Shown one piece after another: positions 12,307 to 22,802 of a stretch of DNA of 64,000 nucleotides (position 1 is its first letter; each line of letters begins with the position of its first letter). The notes below the pieces were generated by a model. It was not told the origin of the DNA. It was given only the letters and a program-made list of their open reading frames with translations, and did not search any database. The stretch is from Mermis nigrescens (taxonomy: Eukaryota > Nematoda > Enoplea > Mermithida > Mermithidae). The DNA lies in the NCBI GenBank assembly GCA_036768485.1, contig JAVLUZ010000417.1, positions 558,001 to 622,000 of the forward strand, in the 5' to 3' direction. Both the position numbers and the translations under genes were made by a program.

Positions 12307-12530
12307 GTGCATAATTTATTTAGCCTGCGCGCCTACCTTCGTCTTTTGCACTAATCTCGTATAAATGTACTTTAATTAATAATTTCTTGCATTTAGAATA
12401 TGTGATTTTGTATGATGATTCATGTCGAATGTTTATTTATAATTGTATTTCATTGTATAGTAATGTTTCTTTCTTTTTGTGTTCTTTTTTTGTGCGACGA
12501 AAATAAAATATTTGTATTTGTATTTGTATT
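11078..12530 (+). mobile_element. Non-LTR retrotransposon, 5'-truncated
   Basis: Starts within the reverse transcriptase domain and ends in tandem ATTTGT repeats after a short 3' UTR with AATAAAATA. A 3' end of this kind, made of microsatellite units, is typical of CR1/L2-like LINEs; clade assignment is not possible by eye. It is inserted in the left arm of the foldback element. The empty site is visible in copy A near 2838, where GGCACTTTTATTTGAGATGG is uninterrupted. Confidence 0.85.
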
Positions 12531-13526
12531 CTATTTGAGATGGTCTGACAGATTTGCTTCGTCACTGGTGAATGTTTTTTTGTGCTGCATGGGTAGCAGC
12601 CTCAATGGCTGCCCAGTCTGCCATTAACGCTTGTTAATGGGCCAGCATAAGCTCTTGGGCATACATACACACATATATGATCAATCCGGAATAAATTTAT
12701 AATCGCACAATTACAGGGTGGTTCAAACAGAGCACATATGATCATAATAAACAGACTAGCAATATCACAGCCAATTAATCTTATGATGTCAAATCATGTC
12801 CTATAATTGACACAATGGCTGTTTAGCCAGCTATAAAATTAGATTTAAACGCAAGAAAAGGGCAAAAACGGCTAAAAATAAAGTATGTAGACAGCGTAGG
12901 CATGCACTTCACTTTCCTGTTGGTACGTACAGATTTTCGAAGTACCTTATTTCCACTGCAATAAAACAATGCCCCAGAATGAGGGCAAGAACAGCAATAG
13001 CTACTCAATATCTATCAAGCAGGACCAGAGCTTTTGCTGGCCCACAACATGCGCTAATAGGTGACTGGGCAGCTATAGCAGACCAGAGCTTACACTGGCC
13101 CATCAACATGCGCTAATAGGTGACTAGGAGCATTGAGGCGAAATTCGGCAAAAAAAAATTAATTTTTTTAAGGAATCAAATCTGCTAGACCATCTGAAAT
13201 AAAAGTGCCTTCTAAACCCATCTACTGCAGGTTTAAATGCGAGCGGGAGCGCCAGCTTCCCATATCAATAAGCATTCAACTTGACTGCATATAATATCAT
13301 ATTGTGTGTATATTACCTGCAGTGTAGGCCGCTGGTTTTTGACTGCATATAATTTTACATTGTGTGCTATATTGTCGGCAGTCTAGGCCGCTGGTTTCTG
13401 ACTGCAAATAATTTTACGTTGTGTGCTATATTACCTGCAGTCTAGGCCGCTGGTTTTTGACTGCATATAATTTTAAGTTGTGTGCTATATTACCCGCAGT
13501 TGACTGCAAATAATTACTGCCCACAG

Positions 13527-13717
13527 TTGGAGCATACTCTACTATAGGCCGAAAATAATTCTTAAACGCAAGAACCAACATATTTAGATCACGTGATTCA
13601 AAACATCTGAAAATCAAAGCACTCATTTTCAAAGCTTCTGCTGATATATTAGTACAATGACAACTATATGATAAGTTTGTAGTTAAGAAAACACCTAGAT
13701 TACTATGGTACTCATGG
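13527..13717 (-). mobile_element. LINE fragment, 5' part of the split element
   Basis: The minus strand encodes LGVFLTTNLSYSCHC followed by KMSALIFRCFESRDLNMLVL and FKNYFRPIVEYAPTV. This is the segment just downstream of the catalytic region in LINE reverse transcriptases. The reading continues at 10740 (WSAYLLSDINRIE) on the far side of the inserted foldback element. Confidence 0.75.
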
Positions 13718-15488
13718 GCCCGGTTTCCGAATCGATGAGGTTGAGCTAACCTCGGGTTAAATTCGATAAATTTTGTCGAGATGAGGGTTAAATAATTTAT
13801 CCCCGGTTTCCGAATGGAGGGGTTTAACCCTCAAGGGTTAATTTTAATCCTTTGGGGTTAACTTAACCCCAGGGTTAATTTAACCCTTGAGGGTTAAGTG
13901 CGTTGTATATATAATGTGCATTTGATACCAGTACTTATCTCAGGTTTCCAAATAAAGGGTTGAAATTGTTGAGGGTTAACTTTCCTTGTTTTGTCCTATA
14001 AAAGTTAACCCTGATGCCGATCACGATTTATTTCTGCAAACTGAATTGGTCGCTTACGGTTTGGTATGTATACAAATTCTGAATAGCTTTAAATTTTGTG
14101 CTATTGTGAGGAAAAGTGAATTGAGTTATTGTCTGTTTCATTCAACTTTGCAGTTTTCATTTGAATTTAATCAGTATGAATCAGGCTACAGAATTGGATT
14201 AAAATTTTGATGCAGTAATGCGCTTTAAAAATGGAAAACATCTCCCCATAACTCGGTACACTGTAGAACATCGAAGCTATGGTGTTTATAACACTTTCAA
14301 ATTTTTCCAAAACCCTCTAAGTTAAATGAAACGGACTATAGTATGCAAGTTATATATTCGATATACAATGAAATGCAGATCCCAGAATTTTTGATGTTTC
14401 TAATAACACTCTGCTAATACTACGAAGTCTTCAATTGTCCACTTACAAATTTTTCATTATCGGAATTCTGAGTCTGGCTATCCAGCGGCTTGTCCTACAT
14501 GCTCTATTCCGAGTTTGATTCCATTTTAATATATGCAGGGGTGTATTTAAGAGGGAGCGAGAGGCGGCCGCCCTCCCCATCGGTTAAAATAGTTGGCGAG
14601 ATAAAGAATAGATATGTACTTTGCAACATTTTGGCCATCGACCATCGTAATTTCTAAATTTACCCCTTATATATGACATTCATCCACTTTCTTGGTCTGA
14701 AAGTCATATTTTTGTAATTTTCTGACATTTTTTAGGATAAATTCTAAAAAGAATTTTGCGCTTCGCGCTAAATGCTTTAGTGCACAAGAACAGGAAATAA
14801 CGAATTATTCAAGACTCTTAATGTCTTTTCCGATGCTTCGCGCCGAGTTTTAGCTAAAGTTAAAGAAATTTAAGCACTTTTTTCCACAAAATTGTTAACA
14901 ATTGTGGAATTTTTCCGAAACTTCATACCAGAAATCATTTTGATCAAAAATAGGCGATATAAAACGGCAAAAAAACGTTGTTCTGCACGTACGAGTAAGT
15001 AGCTGGTTTTAAACTTATTTTTGACTGTTTTGAAAAAGTTGGGGTATTAACCATCCCCTCCTCCTTACAAAAATCCTAGATCCGCGACTGACTGAATATT
15101 ATGTAGTACATAAGTATGTCTAACTCCTTATATCCGTCACATTTGACAACCGAAAGTTGTCGATCGCAAGTACTAGTACATTCCAATAGTGATATATGCA
15201 AAGTGTGCTTGCTCATGCTCGGATTTATTCAGATTTTTTAAAATATCGATTAGTTGTGTACAATGCGAACTATCAACCGGCTTTTCCCTAACTACAAATG
15301 CAATGCATACCTGCACGAATATGTGCACATTGAATGCATGAAGTATTTAACCCCTAAGGGTTAATTTTAACCTTGAGGGTTACTTAACCCTGGGGTTAAA
15401 TTTTATTCGGAACCAGGATGGGTTAACTAACCTTGGGGTTAATTTAACCCCGGGGTTAGTTAACCTCTTCATTCGGTAACCGGGCCCT
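13717..15488. mobile_element. TIR element with GGGTTAA palindrome arrays
   Basis: Ends are GGGCCCGGTTTCCGAAT and ATTCGGTAACCGGGCCC, a good terminal inverted repeat. Just inside each end is a cluster of TTAACCC/GGGTTAA palindromes (about 13735-13900 and 15350-15480). There is no transposase ORF, and I could not find a clear target-site duplication. The arrangement of inverted ends plus short subterminal repeats matches the hAT-like elements elsewhere in this window. Confidence 0.55.
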
Positions 15489-16651
15489 GTTGTGGTTGTG
15501 GCCACCGTTTTTCCCACATTTAGGGTTTCGGCCGCGTAGCCAGGGAGGTGGGATTCACCCTAGAGATAATTTTGACATGTTTAAGAACTAAGCAATATGG
15601 TTGCGTGATGCTGTTCTGCGCCGTAAAATAGAAAATTCGGTGCTTCGCGCTGATTTCTTTTATCTTTTGGCAGTTTCTATCGTTTTATTTGCAGGAAAAG
15701 TAAGAACAATAAGCGCTTCACGCGCATTATAAGCATTTTTTGCGTCAAAAACGTAAAAGAATTAAAAAATTAATTTTTTTTGATCAAATGGTGCAGGACG
15801 ATGTGAAAAGCAAAAAACAGGTTATCTAATGGCCCCGCCCGTTTTCATGGGTTTTTTAGATATAAAATTTTTTTACGGATTCCCCCTGTCGAAAATCCTG
15901 GCTACGCTATGGGGCTTTTGTGAACCGAAATTTCGAGATGTGGGAAAATTTGGGCTTGGTTTACATTGTAAAAAATTTTTGTGATGCAAAAATGCGTTCT
16001 AGAAGGGTAAAATTCCAAAATTTTACCGTGCTTCGCGCCGGATTGATTCATTCTTAATGTTTTTTATTGATGTTCCCGCCGCGCCGATCGCAGCATTTTT
16101 ATCGACAACTTGCTCTGGAACCTCAAATTTAAAATCCTCATCTTCTGAACGGATTTCGACACTTTTTGTAATACAAAAATGTATTATACAGAATCAAAAT
16201 TTTAAAATTTTCCAGCGCTTAGCGCCGGATTGATTTAATTTTATATTTATTATCGATGTTAAGGCCGCGCCGATCGCAGCACTTTTATCGACAGCTTATT
16301 CTAGAACTTTACTATGATGAAAATTCTTATCTTCTGCACGGATTTTCGGACAATAAATGCGTTTTAGGGGTAGAATTTCAAAATTACTCGGCGCTTCGCG
16401 TCGGATTGATTTGATTTAATTATTTGCTATTGACGTTTAGGCCGCGCCAATTGCAGCAATTTTATTGCAAAAAATGCGTTTTAGAGATGTAAAATTTCGA
16501 AATTTTTCGGCGCTTCGCGCCATTTCGATAAATTATTGAGCTTTTATTCCTCGATGAGACTCCGGAAATCGGCTAAAGAAGGTATGAAAATGCAATTTTA
16601 TGAGATAGAGCATATTACTGATCGTTATATTCATTGCAGTAAACTAAGTTC

Positions 16652-17822
16652 GTGGAGATTTTTAGGGTAGTAGGGTAGTCGTGGAAGATTTTCTCTCACC
16701 CTAAAGCAGTAATTAGTGGTGTGCCACAGGGATCTGTTTTAGGTCCGCTCTTATTCCTGATGTACATAAATGACCTACCAAAAGTTATTCCCAAAACAGT
16801 AAAATGTGTTTTATTTGCTGATGATGTAAAATTATTTGCGCCTGTAAATAATGTAACTGATCATGTTGTTTTGCAATCGGCAATTAATTCTATTGTTGAA
16901 TGGTCGAACGTATGGCAGCTGACTTTATCTATCAAAAAATGCTCCGCTTTTGCACCTAGGAAGAAACAACGTAAATTTTGTGTACAAAATTAGTAACGAG
17001 GAAATAAAAGAAAACCAAAATTGCCATGATCTTGGAAATACCATTACTGGTGACTGAAAATTTTCCCACCACATTAAAGGCATAACTAAATCGGCGTATC
17101 TAAGGGTGTCGCAACTTTCTAAAGTATTCCAATCGAAAAACGTTGAAAATCTGCTTCTAGCTTACAAAAGTTATGTTCGGCCATTGCTTGAATATTGCTC
17201 CGTTGTTTGGTCGCCACATTATGTTAAAGATATCGTCGTTATAGAAAACGTTCAAAAATATTTTACGCGTCGTGTATTAAGAAACAGAGCCATGAACTAT
17301 AGGGAAAGATTAGCTTGTCTCAATCTTAATTCATTAGAAGAACGAAGGATAAAAATCGATTTAATTGAAACTTTCGAATACGTAAAAAACAGTGAAAACA
17401 GGAAATTTACTGATTTTTTTGAATTCTCAAAGAACCGCTTTAAGGCCGATGAAAACTTGTTATTCGTAAGCCATTCCAGAACTGAAATTAGAAAAAATTG
17501 GTTTGGAAACAGATTATGCAAAATGTGGAACTCCTTGACTTCTGAAACTAGACGTACGGACTCCTTGTTTTCTTTTAAAAATAAACTGGAAAAAAACCGA
17601 TCTGACCGTTTTTTGTCGGGGGCTAATAAGGCATAACTGCCCGTTGACCTCCAGTAGAACTTTTTTTATTATTTTATTTCCAATTTTTTACTCGCGTTTT
17701 CAATATTTTTTATGTAAATTATCCGTTTTTATTTTTTATGTAATGGACGCCATTGTTGTTGTTGTATGTGGGTAAATATCCGCTATTAAATTAAATGTTG
17801 GTAAATGTTAAAAAACGAAATA
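16652..17822 (+). mobile_element. Non-LTR retrotransposon, 5'-truncated
   Basis: Inserted in copy 2 of the long unit; copy 1 shows the empty site near 6676. It differs from the LINE at 11078 in sequence and tail, so at least two LINE lineages are present. The 3' UTR after 17636 is AT-rich and ends near GGTAAATGTT. Confidence 0.8.
16685..17636 (+). pseudogene. LINE reverse transcriptase, one main frameshift
   Basis: Frame one (to 16993) carries ISGVPQGSVLGPLLFLMYIN, then FADDVKLFAPVNN with the catalytic aspartate pair, then WQLTLSIKKC. After a frame change and a stop around 16990-17060, the frame at 17106-17636 gives a long clean C-terminus: LLLAYKSYVRPLLEYCSVVW, IENVQKYFTRRVL, MNYRERLACLNLNSLEERR and CKMWNSLTSETRR. 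It is better preserved than the other LINEs here and therefore probably younger. The N-terminal half and the endonuclease are missing. Confidence 0.85.
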
Positions 17823-18096
17823 ATCAAAACTCGTTTTGGGTCTCGCTATCCTATGTATGATGGACTTTCTGCAGAAAACATCGGTTTTTCAATATGAAGC
17901 GCCGGAAAATTAAGAAATTTTATCTTTCTAGACACATCTTTGCAGCATTTGTATAGGTTTTGGGAGCTGTAGGCTATAGCTCCCTATCACCCTCTTGGAC
18001 GGGCATGCAATTATAGATGATATGGCGAGATTATGGGCACTAAGCGAATTTTTAATCTTGAAGTAAACAATATAATGCTGAGAAATACATATATAT

Positions 18097-18263
18097 TGTC
18101 TGTTTCACACAATTGTGGACATAAATTTTAAAACTATCTCTGACAATAAGCTGACAGATTGCGAATCTAGCATTTATTCTGATATATAATTATTGTAATC
18201 TGTCGGCCTACTGCCAATAAAAATTCTTGAAATTTATGCCAAAAGTTATGTGAAACAGACTAT
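18097..18263 (+). mobile_element. About 165-bp MITE, TAGTCTGTTTCAC family
   Basis: The copy-2 counterpart of 6977-7142, with the same AAGCTGACAGATTGCGAATC interior and TGTGAAACAGACTATT right end. Confidence 0.6.
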
Positions 18264-20329
18264 TATAAGCGCGCAGCGCCTAAAATTTAGCGCTTTTTGA
18301 TTATGATTGCGCGTAAAAATTATTCAGAAAATCAGAAAAACTCGCGCGAAGCGCTGGAAAAATTAACGGATTCAAGCTGAAAGCAGTCAAATATTTTTTA
18401 CTCCCTGTTTGTATTTTTCTCTCAACTTTTTCTATTGTGATGGGTCAATAGACGCCACATGTCTCCCCTGGCTACGCTCCTCTGCGTAGCCGATTGCTTA
18501 ATGTGTTGCGTTATAGAGGGAGACGTCTGAGGATCGAAACTCGGCACCTTCAAGTTATTTTCTTTATCGAAAAATGTCCTGTATATATGTACCTACCTGA
18601 TGTTGAAAAAGATTGGAAAAATTCAGTGGGCAATAAACCGGACAAGTACCGCCCATTTTCATGGATTTTTTAGATGCAAAAAATTTTGGAGCCCCATGGC
18701 GAAAATCCTGGCTACGTACGTCTATGGCGATTTCCGGTTTTTGCGGATGAAATTATTTGAACAAGCTAAAAAGTTGATTTGAAGTAGTAAAAGTATGATT
18801 TTTAGCCACTTCGCGTCGAATATTTGAGAATATCAAAATTTCTCGCATTTTGTTGCGCCAATTACCTGGTAATTTTCTCCATTACCTATTTCTTCAGGGC
18901 GCTGAAATCTAAGTTTTTCAAAGATTTAAGCGAACCTAAGCTATCTTCACGCTTTCTGTAGAATTAATTTCAGTGGCCGCCTATGAGTTTTGTCAATGAT
19001 TAACGGCTGTTTTGAATCTGCGGTTTTTACGAGTCGGACGGACAGACCTGGGAGTAAATGTGCGGATTGAACCTGTGGATTGATAGCTCTTCTGGTCTTA
19101 CGCAGGCTCGTATCCAGGATTTTGTCTCGGGGGCACGACCAAAATTTTTTAAACATAGGGGGACCAAAGGATGAATTAAATAAGACGTTTTACGACCACT
19201 AGAGCTGTACACTTTGTAAATTTTTCTACGTAGATGCCTTAAATATGGTGAGAATCCAATGGACACCTTCTGAACGAATCTCATTTTCTGCATAAAACCT
19301 GTGAAGAACAGAAGACATAGATGCAAATAGGCTCTTATCCAGGGGAAGATAGGGGCACATGCTTCCAAATAAAACCTGAGAATGATTTTTCCCTTTATTT
19401 CCCCTTTGCTTTTTTAGCAAAAAATCGAGAAAAAATTTTCGCGCTTCGCGCCTAATTTTACAATTATAATTGAAGTATTTTTAGTCCCAGCGCGGTTTAG
19501 ACACTCCTTCATCCCACCAATTTCTGGAAAAAAACGCGTCTTCTTGGGACAATTTTTACGTATTTTTTGGGCCGCTTTTGTCCAAAAGATTGAAAGTCAT
19601 TGACTCCTCCCCCAAAAATGGTCGGAGTACCTCCACCAAAAATCATTGAGCCGCTGCATGTGTGGTCATTTGCAGACATGCACGTGGGGGAGGGCTTTGG
19701 GGGGTTCTAGTGTTCTTCATGAGCACCATCATATGTTCTACTTTATTGTTTATTTGCTTTCTGTCTCATGTAACCTATTTCAGAACTTATTCTTAATGCA
19801 GTTATACATTCGTAATTAATTGAGCTTCTTAACATTTTTTGATTGCGCATCTAAGTTGATTTTCGCTTAAGGAACATGAGCGCACTTGGTCGATGTATGA
19901 TTGCGATAGAACGCCAGGGTCTCAATATTGGTCGAAAATTTTTGCACAGTAATAATAGAGTTCCCAGAGTTGGCGATTGCTGTTGGCGTCAATTGCGATC
20001 GATGGAGCGCGGATTTACATGGAACATGCATACTCCTGGTAGAAATACACTAAATTCTGATTGAATGATCGCGTCTTCTAATCTTCGTTTTCCAATTTTC
20101 AGGCACGTAGCTGGCCGTCTTATTTTGGGGGACCAACACCAATTTTTGGGGGAACTATGCCCAAAAAGGACAAAAATGGCACAAAATAATGTTTAAAAAG
20201 TCCGATTTTTCTGAATTTAGGGGGTACGAACAATCCATTCTCCCCCAGCGATACGTACGTGCCTGCCAATTTTGCGAGTGTGTACGTCGAATAATGGCTG
20301 AAAGACTTGTAGCTGATTAGGGCTCCATG

Positions 20330-22794
20330 CAGTGTTTTTTTTGTACAAGGTCCATTTGTACATGAACAAAGATGGTCCCCAAAAGTCTTTTGTACATTTT
20401 GTACATACAAATTTTTGTGTATTATAATGTAGTACAGTAGCTATTTTAGTTTGGTAAAACAGGGTTATCGATCTTTGGTAGTGTATTTTAGCTAATTTCT
20501 GGGTTTCTGACGCCAAAATTACTAAAATTTGGCTCAAAACGGTGCGAAGCGCCGAAAAATTTGACATTTTTTCATTTTAAATGCAAATTCTGCCATTTTA
20601 GAGATATATAGGACAAACAATTACTCATTTCGGCGCGAAGCGTAGAAAATTTTGGGAATTTCACACCTTTTTACAGTTTTTGTCTTCCCAAAATCTTTTG
20701 TACATTTTGTACACACAAATTTTTGGGTACTATAATATGGTACTGTAGCGATTTTAGTGTGGGCAAAACAGAGTTGTTCGACTTTTGGTAGTGTATTTTA
20801 GCTTTTTTCCGGGTCTCTAAGGGCACAAATCAGTGATCGTACGAGGTCAGAATTTCACCCCCGATCGGGGTCGGGGTCGGGGATGAAAAACCCCGGTTCT
20901 CGGGTCGGGGTCGGGGTTGCAGATTAACAATTAACATTGCATGATCACAAACTAATTTGAAAAGGATAAAAACGATACTTCACTTGTTTGTAGAGCATAC
21001 TAATAAAGCTGGTTATGTTCCACATTTTATTTTCATTCCAAGTTCAAACATGGTTTAAGTAATTTAGCATTACTTTCAATTTTAATCACTAATCGCTCTC
21101 GCTTTTTCGTATTCTTCCACAGTTTTTTCATAACGGTTTTCTATGGCGCACTGATTGTAGAGGAGCCAATAGCGCGAAGCGCCGAAACTTTTCGAAATTT
21201 TTACCGTTTTCATGTAGAATTTACGCCTTTCTATGGACAAACAGTTCGGTAATCATAAGTGGCGCGAAGCATCAAGAAATTCAGTCATATTTTACCGCCC
21301 TAAGACAATAATCGGCGGTGCTAAGCGCAGGAAAATTTTGACGTTTTTACTCTTTAAACTCAATTTATACCAAAATTTTTATAAATTCCTAATCCTTCTA
21401 CCTTTTCTGCTCCTCCTAAAAATCTCTTTCAACATGTAGAACGAGATTGTACGGCTGGGGGTCTGTAGTGGCGCTCAGCGCGCTCCCAGCGAGGTCCAGA
21501 GCAGAACCCCCGAAAATTTTATAAAAAAGCACTCCAATTTTTAATTAGTAAAGTTGAAATTTTCGCAAATTGGCAAAATCTCGGTTCTGGATTAAGTCCA
21601 AAAAAACTTAAAATTGATGAACACCTACACTGCACAGAACTTCTGAGCTGAAATGCATTTTTCGACCTCTGCTAAGTAAGTAGCGCAGCAACGGGTCGCA
21701 ACCAATAAGTTATTGAAAGATGCATCAATGATAATTTTGTTCTTACCATTTTCAGGCCCATTTGTGGCCTCCTTATTAACTAGTTCAGAAAACAGAAAAT
21801 GCGCGAAAACACAAGAAAATTTGGCCTTTCCTTTCATTTAGAATAGAATTATGTGTCCTTGTAAAGAAAGATAAACAAAGCAGATAATAGACAAATTGGT
21901 ACGCAATCATTTTCGCACTTTTACTATTATGTTCAACAAGTATGTGCAGTTTCATTCAATGAAGTAATAGTGCATTGAATCACTAAAGTGCTGCGAAGTG
22001 CTGGATTATTTTAACAGATTCAAGCTTTTAAATTCATTGAATCTGTATAACAATAAATAATAATGACTCGGCGCGAAGCGCCGGAAAATTTTGACATTTG
22101 TGCCTTTTTAAACTCAATGTTCTGGACACATTGCGCCAGAAAAATCAACATAATTTCTGAAAAATTCCGGGGGCATGAGCCTCCATTCCCCCCGGCTACG
22201 CCTGTGATTCCGCAGTAATTTCGGCGCACTCCATAATGGAAAATATGCGAACATGTATGTACGTCTTAACAACATGGCGACCAGGCGTAATTTTTATGAA
22301 ATATCGCGAGTGTCGAGTTTAACATATTAATTTTGCTGGTAAATGAATCGTCCTTGTTCTGAATTTATTTGCTATTTATACAATTCTTCTATGTGCCAAC
22401 AAATAAAATGCTATATTTCACCCCGAAAAATGGTTCAACCCCGACTCGAAAAATCATGCCTCCTGTCGGGGGTCGGGGTCTGGGTTTAAACCGGGTTTTT
22501 CGGGATCGGGGTCCCCGTACGATCACTGGCACAAATCCCTAAGAATCGTCTCAACGCGGCGCGAAGCGCCGAAAAAATTGACATTTTTCCTTTGAAATGC
22601 AATTTCTGCCATTATAAAGATATATAGAACACACAATTAGTCATTTCGGCGCGAAGCGCCGAAAATTATTGCGAATTTCAGACCTTTTTTGCAATTTTTG
22701 TCTTCCAAAAAATCTTTGTACATGTATATACAAAGATGGTCCCGAAAAGTCTTTGTACGTCGTGAAAAATCTTTGCCAAGTACAAAAAACACTG
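20330..22794 (+). mobile_element. hAT-type MITE (CAGTGTTTTTTGTAC family), interrupted
   Basis: Ends are CAGTGTTTTTTTTGTAC and GTACAAAAAACACTG. Flanking 8-bp direct repeats GCTCCATG (20322-20329 and 22795-22802) are identical. An 8-bp duplication with CAGTG ends is the hAT signature. A segment of about 300 bp, from the TTTGTACATTTTGTACA region onward, is duplicated inside this copy. A second hAT-type element is inserted at 20831-22528. Non-coding. Confidence 0.85.
20831..22528. mobile_element. Second hAT-type element nested in the first
   Basis: Terminal inverted repeats CAGTGATCGTACG and CGTACGATCACTG are flanked by identical 8-bp repeats GCACAAAT (20823-20830 and 22529-22536). Both ends carry GGGGTCGGGG-type repeats just inside the TIR (20860-20925 and 22450-22515). 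The 1.7-kb body has no transposase frame I can recognise, so it is probably non-autonomous or decayed. It contains several GGCGCGAAGCGCC motifs. Confidence 0.85.
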
Positions 22795-22802
22795 GCTCCA
22801 TG

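Larger units (their letters stand above)
10741..13526. mobile_element. Foldback-like element, copy B, carrying a LINE
   Basis: The left end (10741-11075) has about three tandem units of roughly 63 bp containing ACAATGTAAAATTATATGCA. The right end (13200-13526) has the same units inverted, so each terminal inverted repeat is itself a tandem array. Outer ends are AGCAGCAATTATTTGCAGTC and GACTGCAAATAATTACTGC. The flanks ACACAGTT and CCACAGTT form an 8-bp target-site duplication with one mismatch. Both flanks fall inside one minus-strand LINE reading frame (APTV|W), confirming the boundaries. Without the internal LINE the element is about 1.3 kb and has no ORF. Confidence 0.75.
13905..20329. repeat. 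Long non-coding repeat unit, copy 2
   Basis: The same sequence as 3905-9222, interrupted by a LINE at about 16652-17822. Matching landmarks include the small TIR element (14127), the GGTTAACC cluster (15350), the series of GGCGCTTCGCGCC motifs (14755-16520), the mariner-like MITE (18097), the A/B boxes (18484) and the TATCCAGGATTTTG segment (19108). No gene is visible in it. The copy ends where a hAT-type element begins at 20330. Confidence 0.8.

Noticed and set aside
13735..15480. Telomere-like GGGTTAA arrays
   Set aside because: Blocks alternate orientation, are separated by variable bases and are tied to inverted element ends; not a telomere or interstitial telomeric array.
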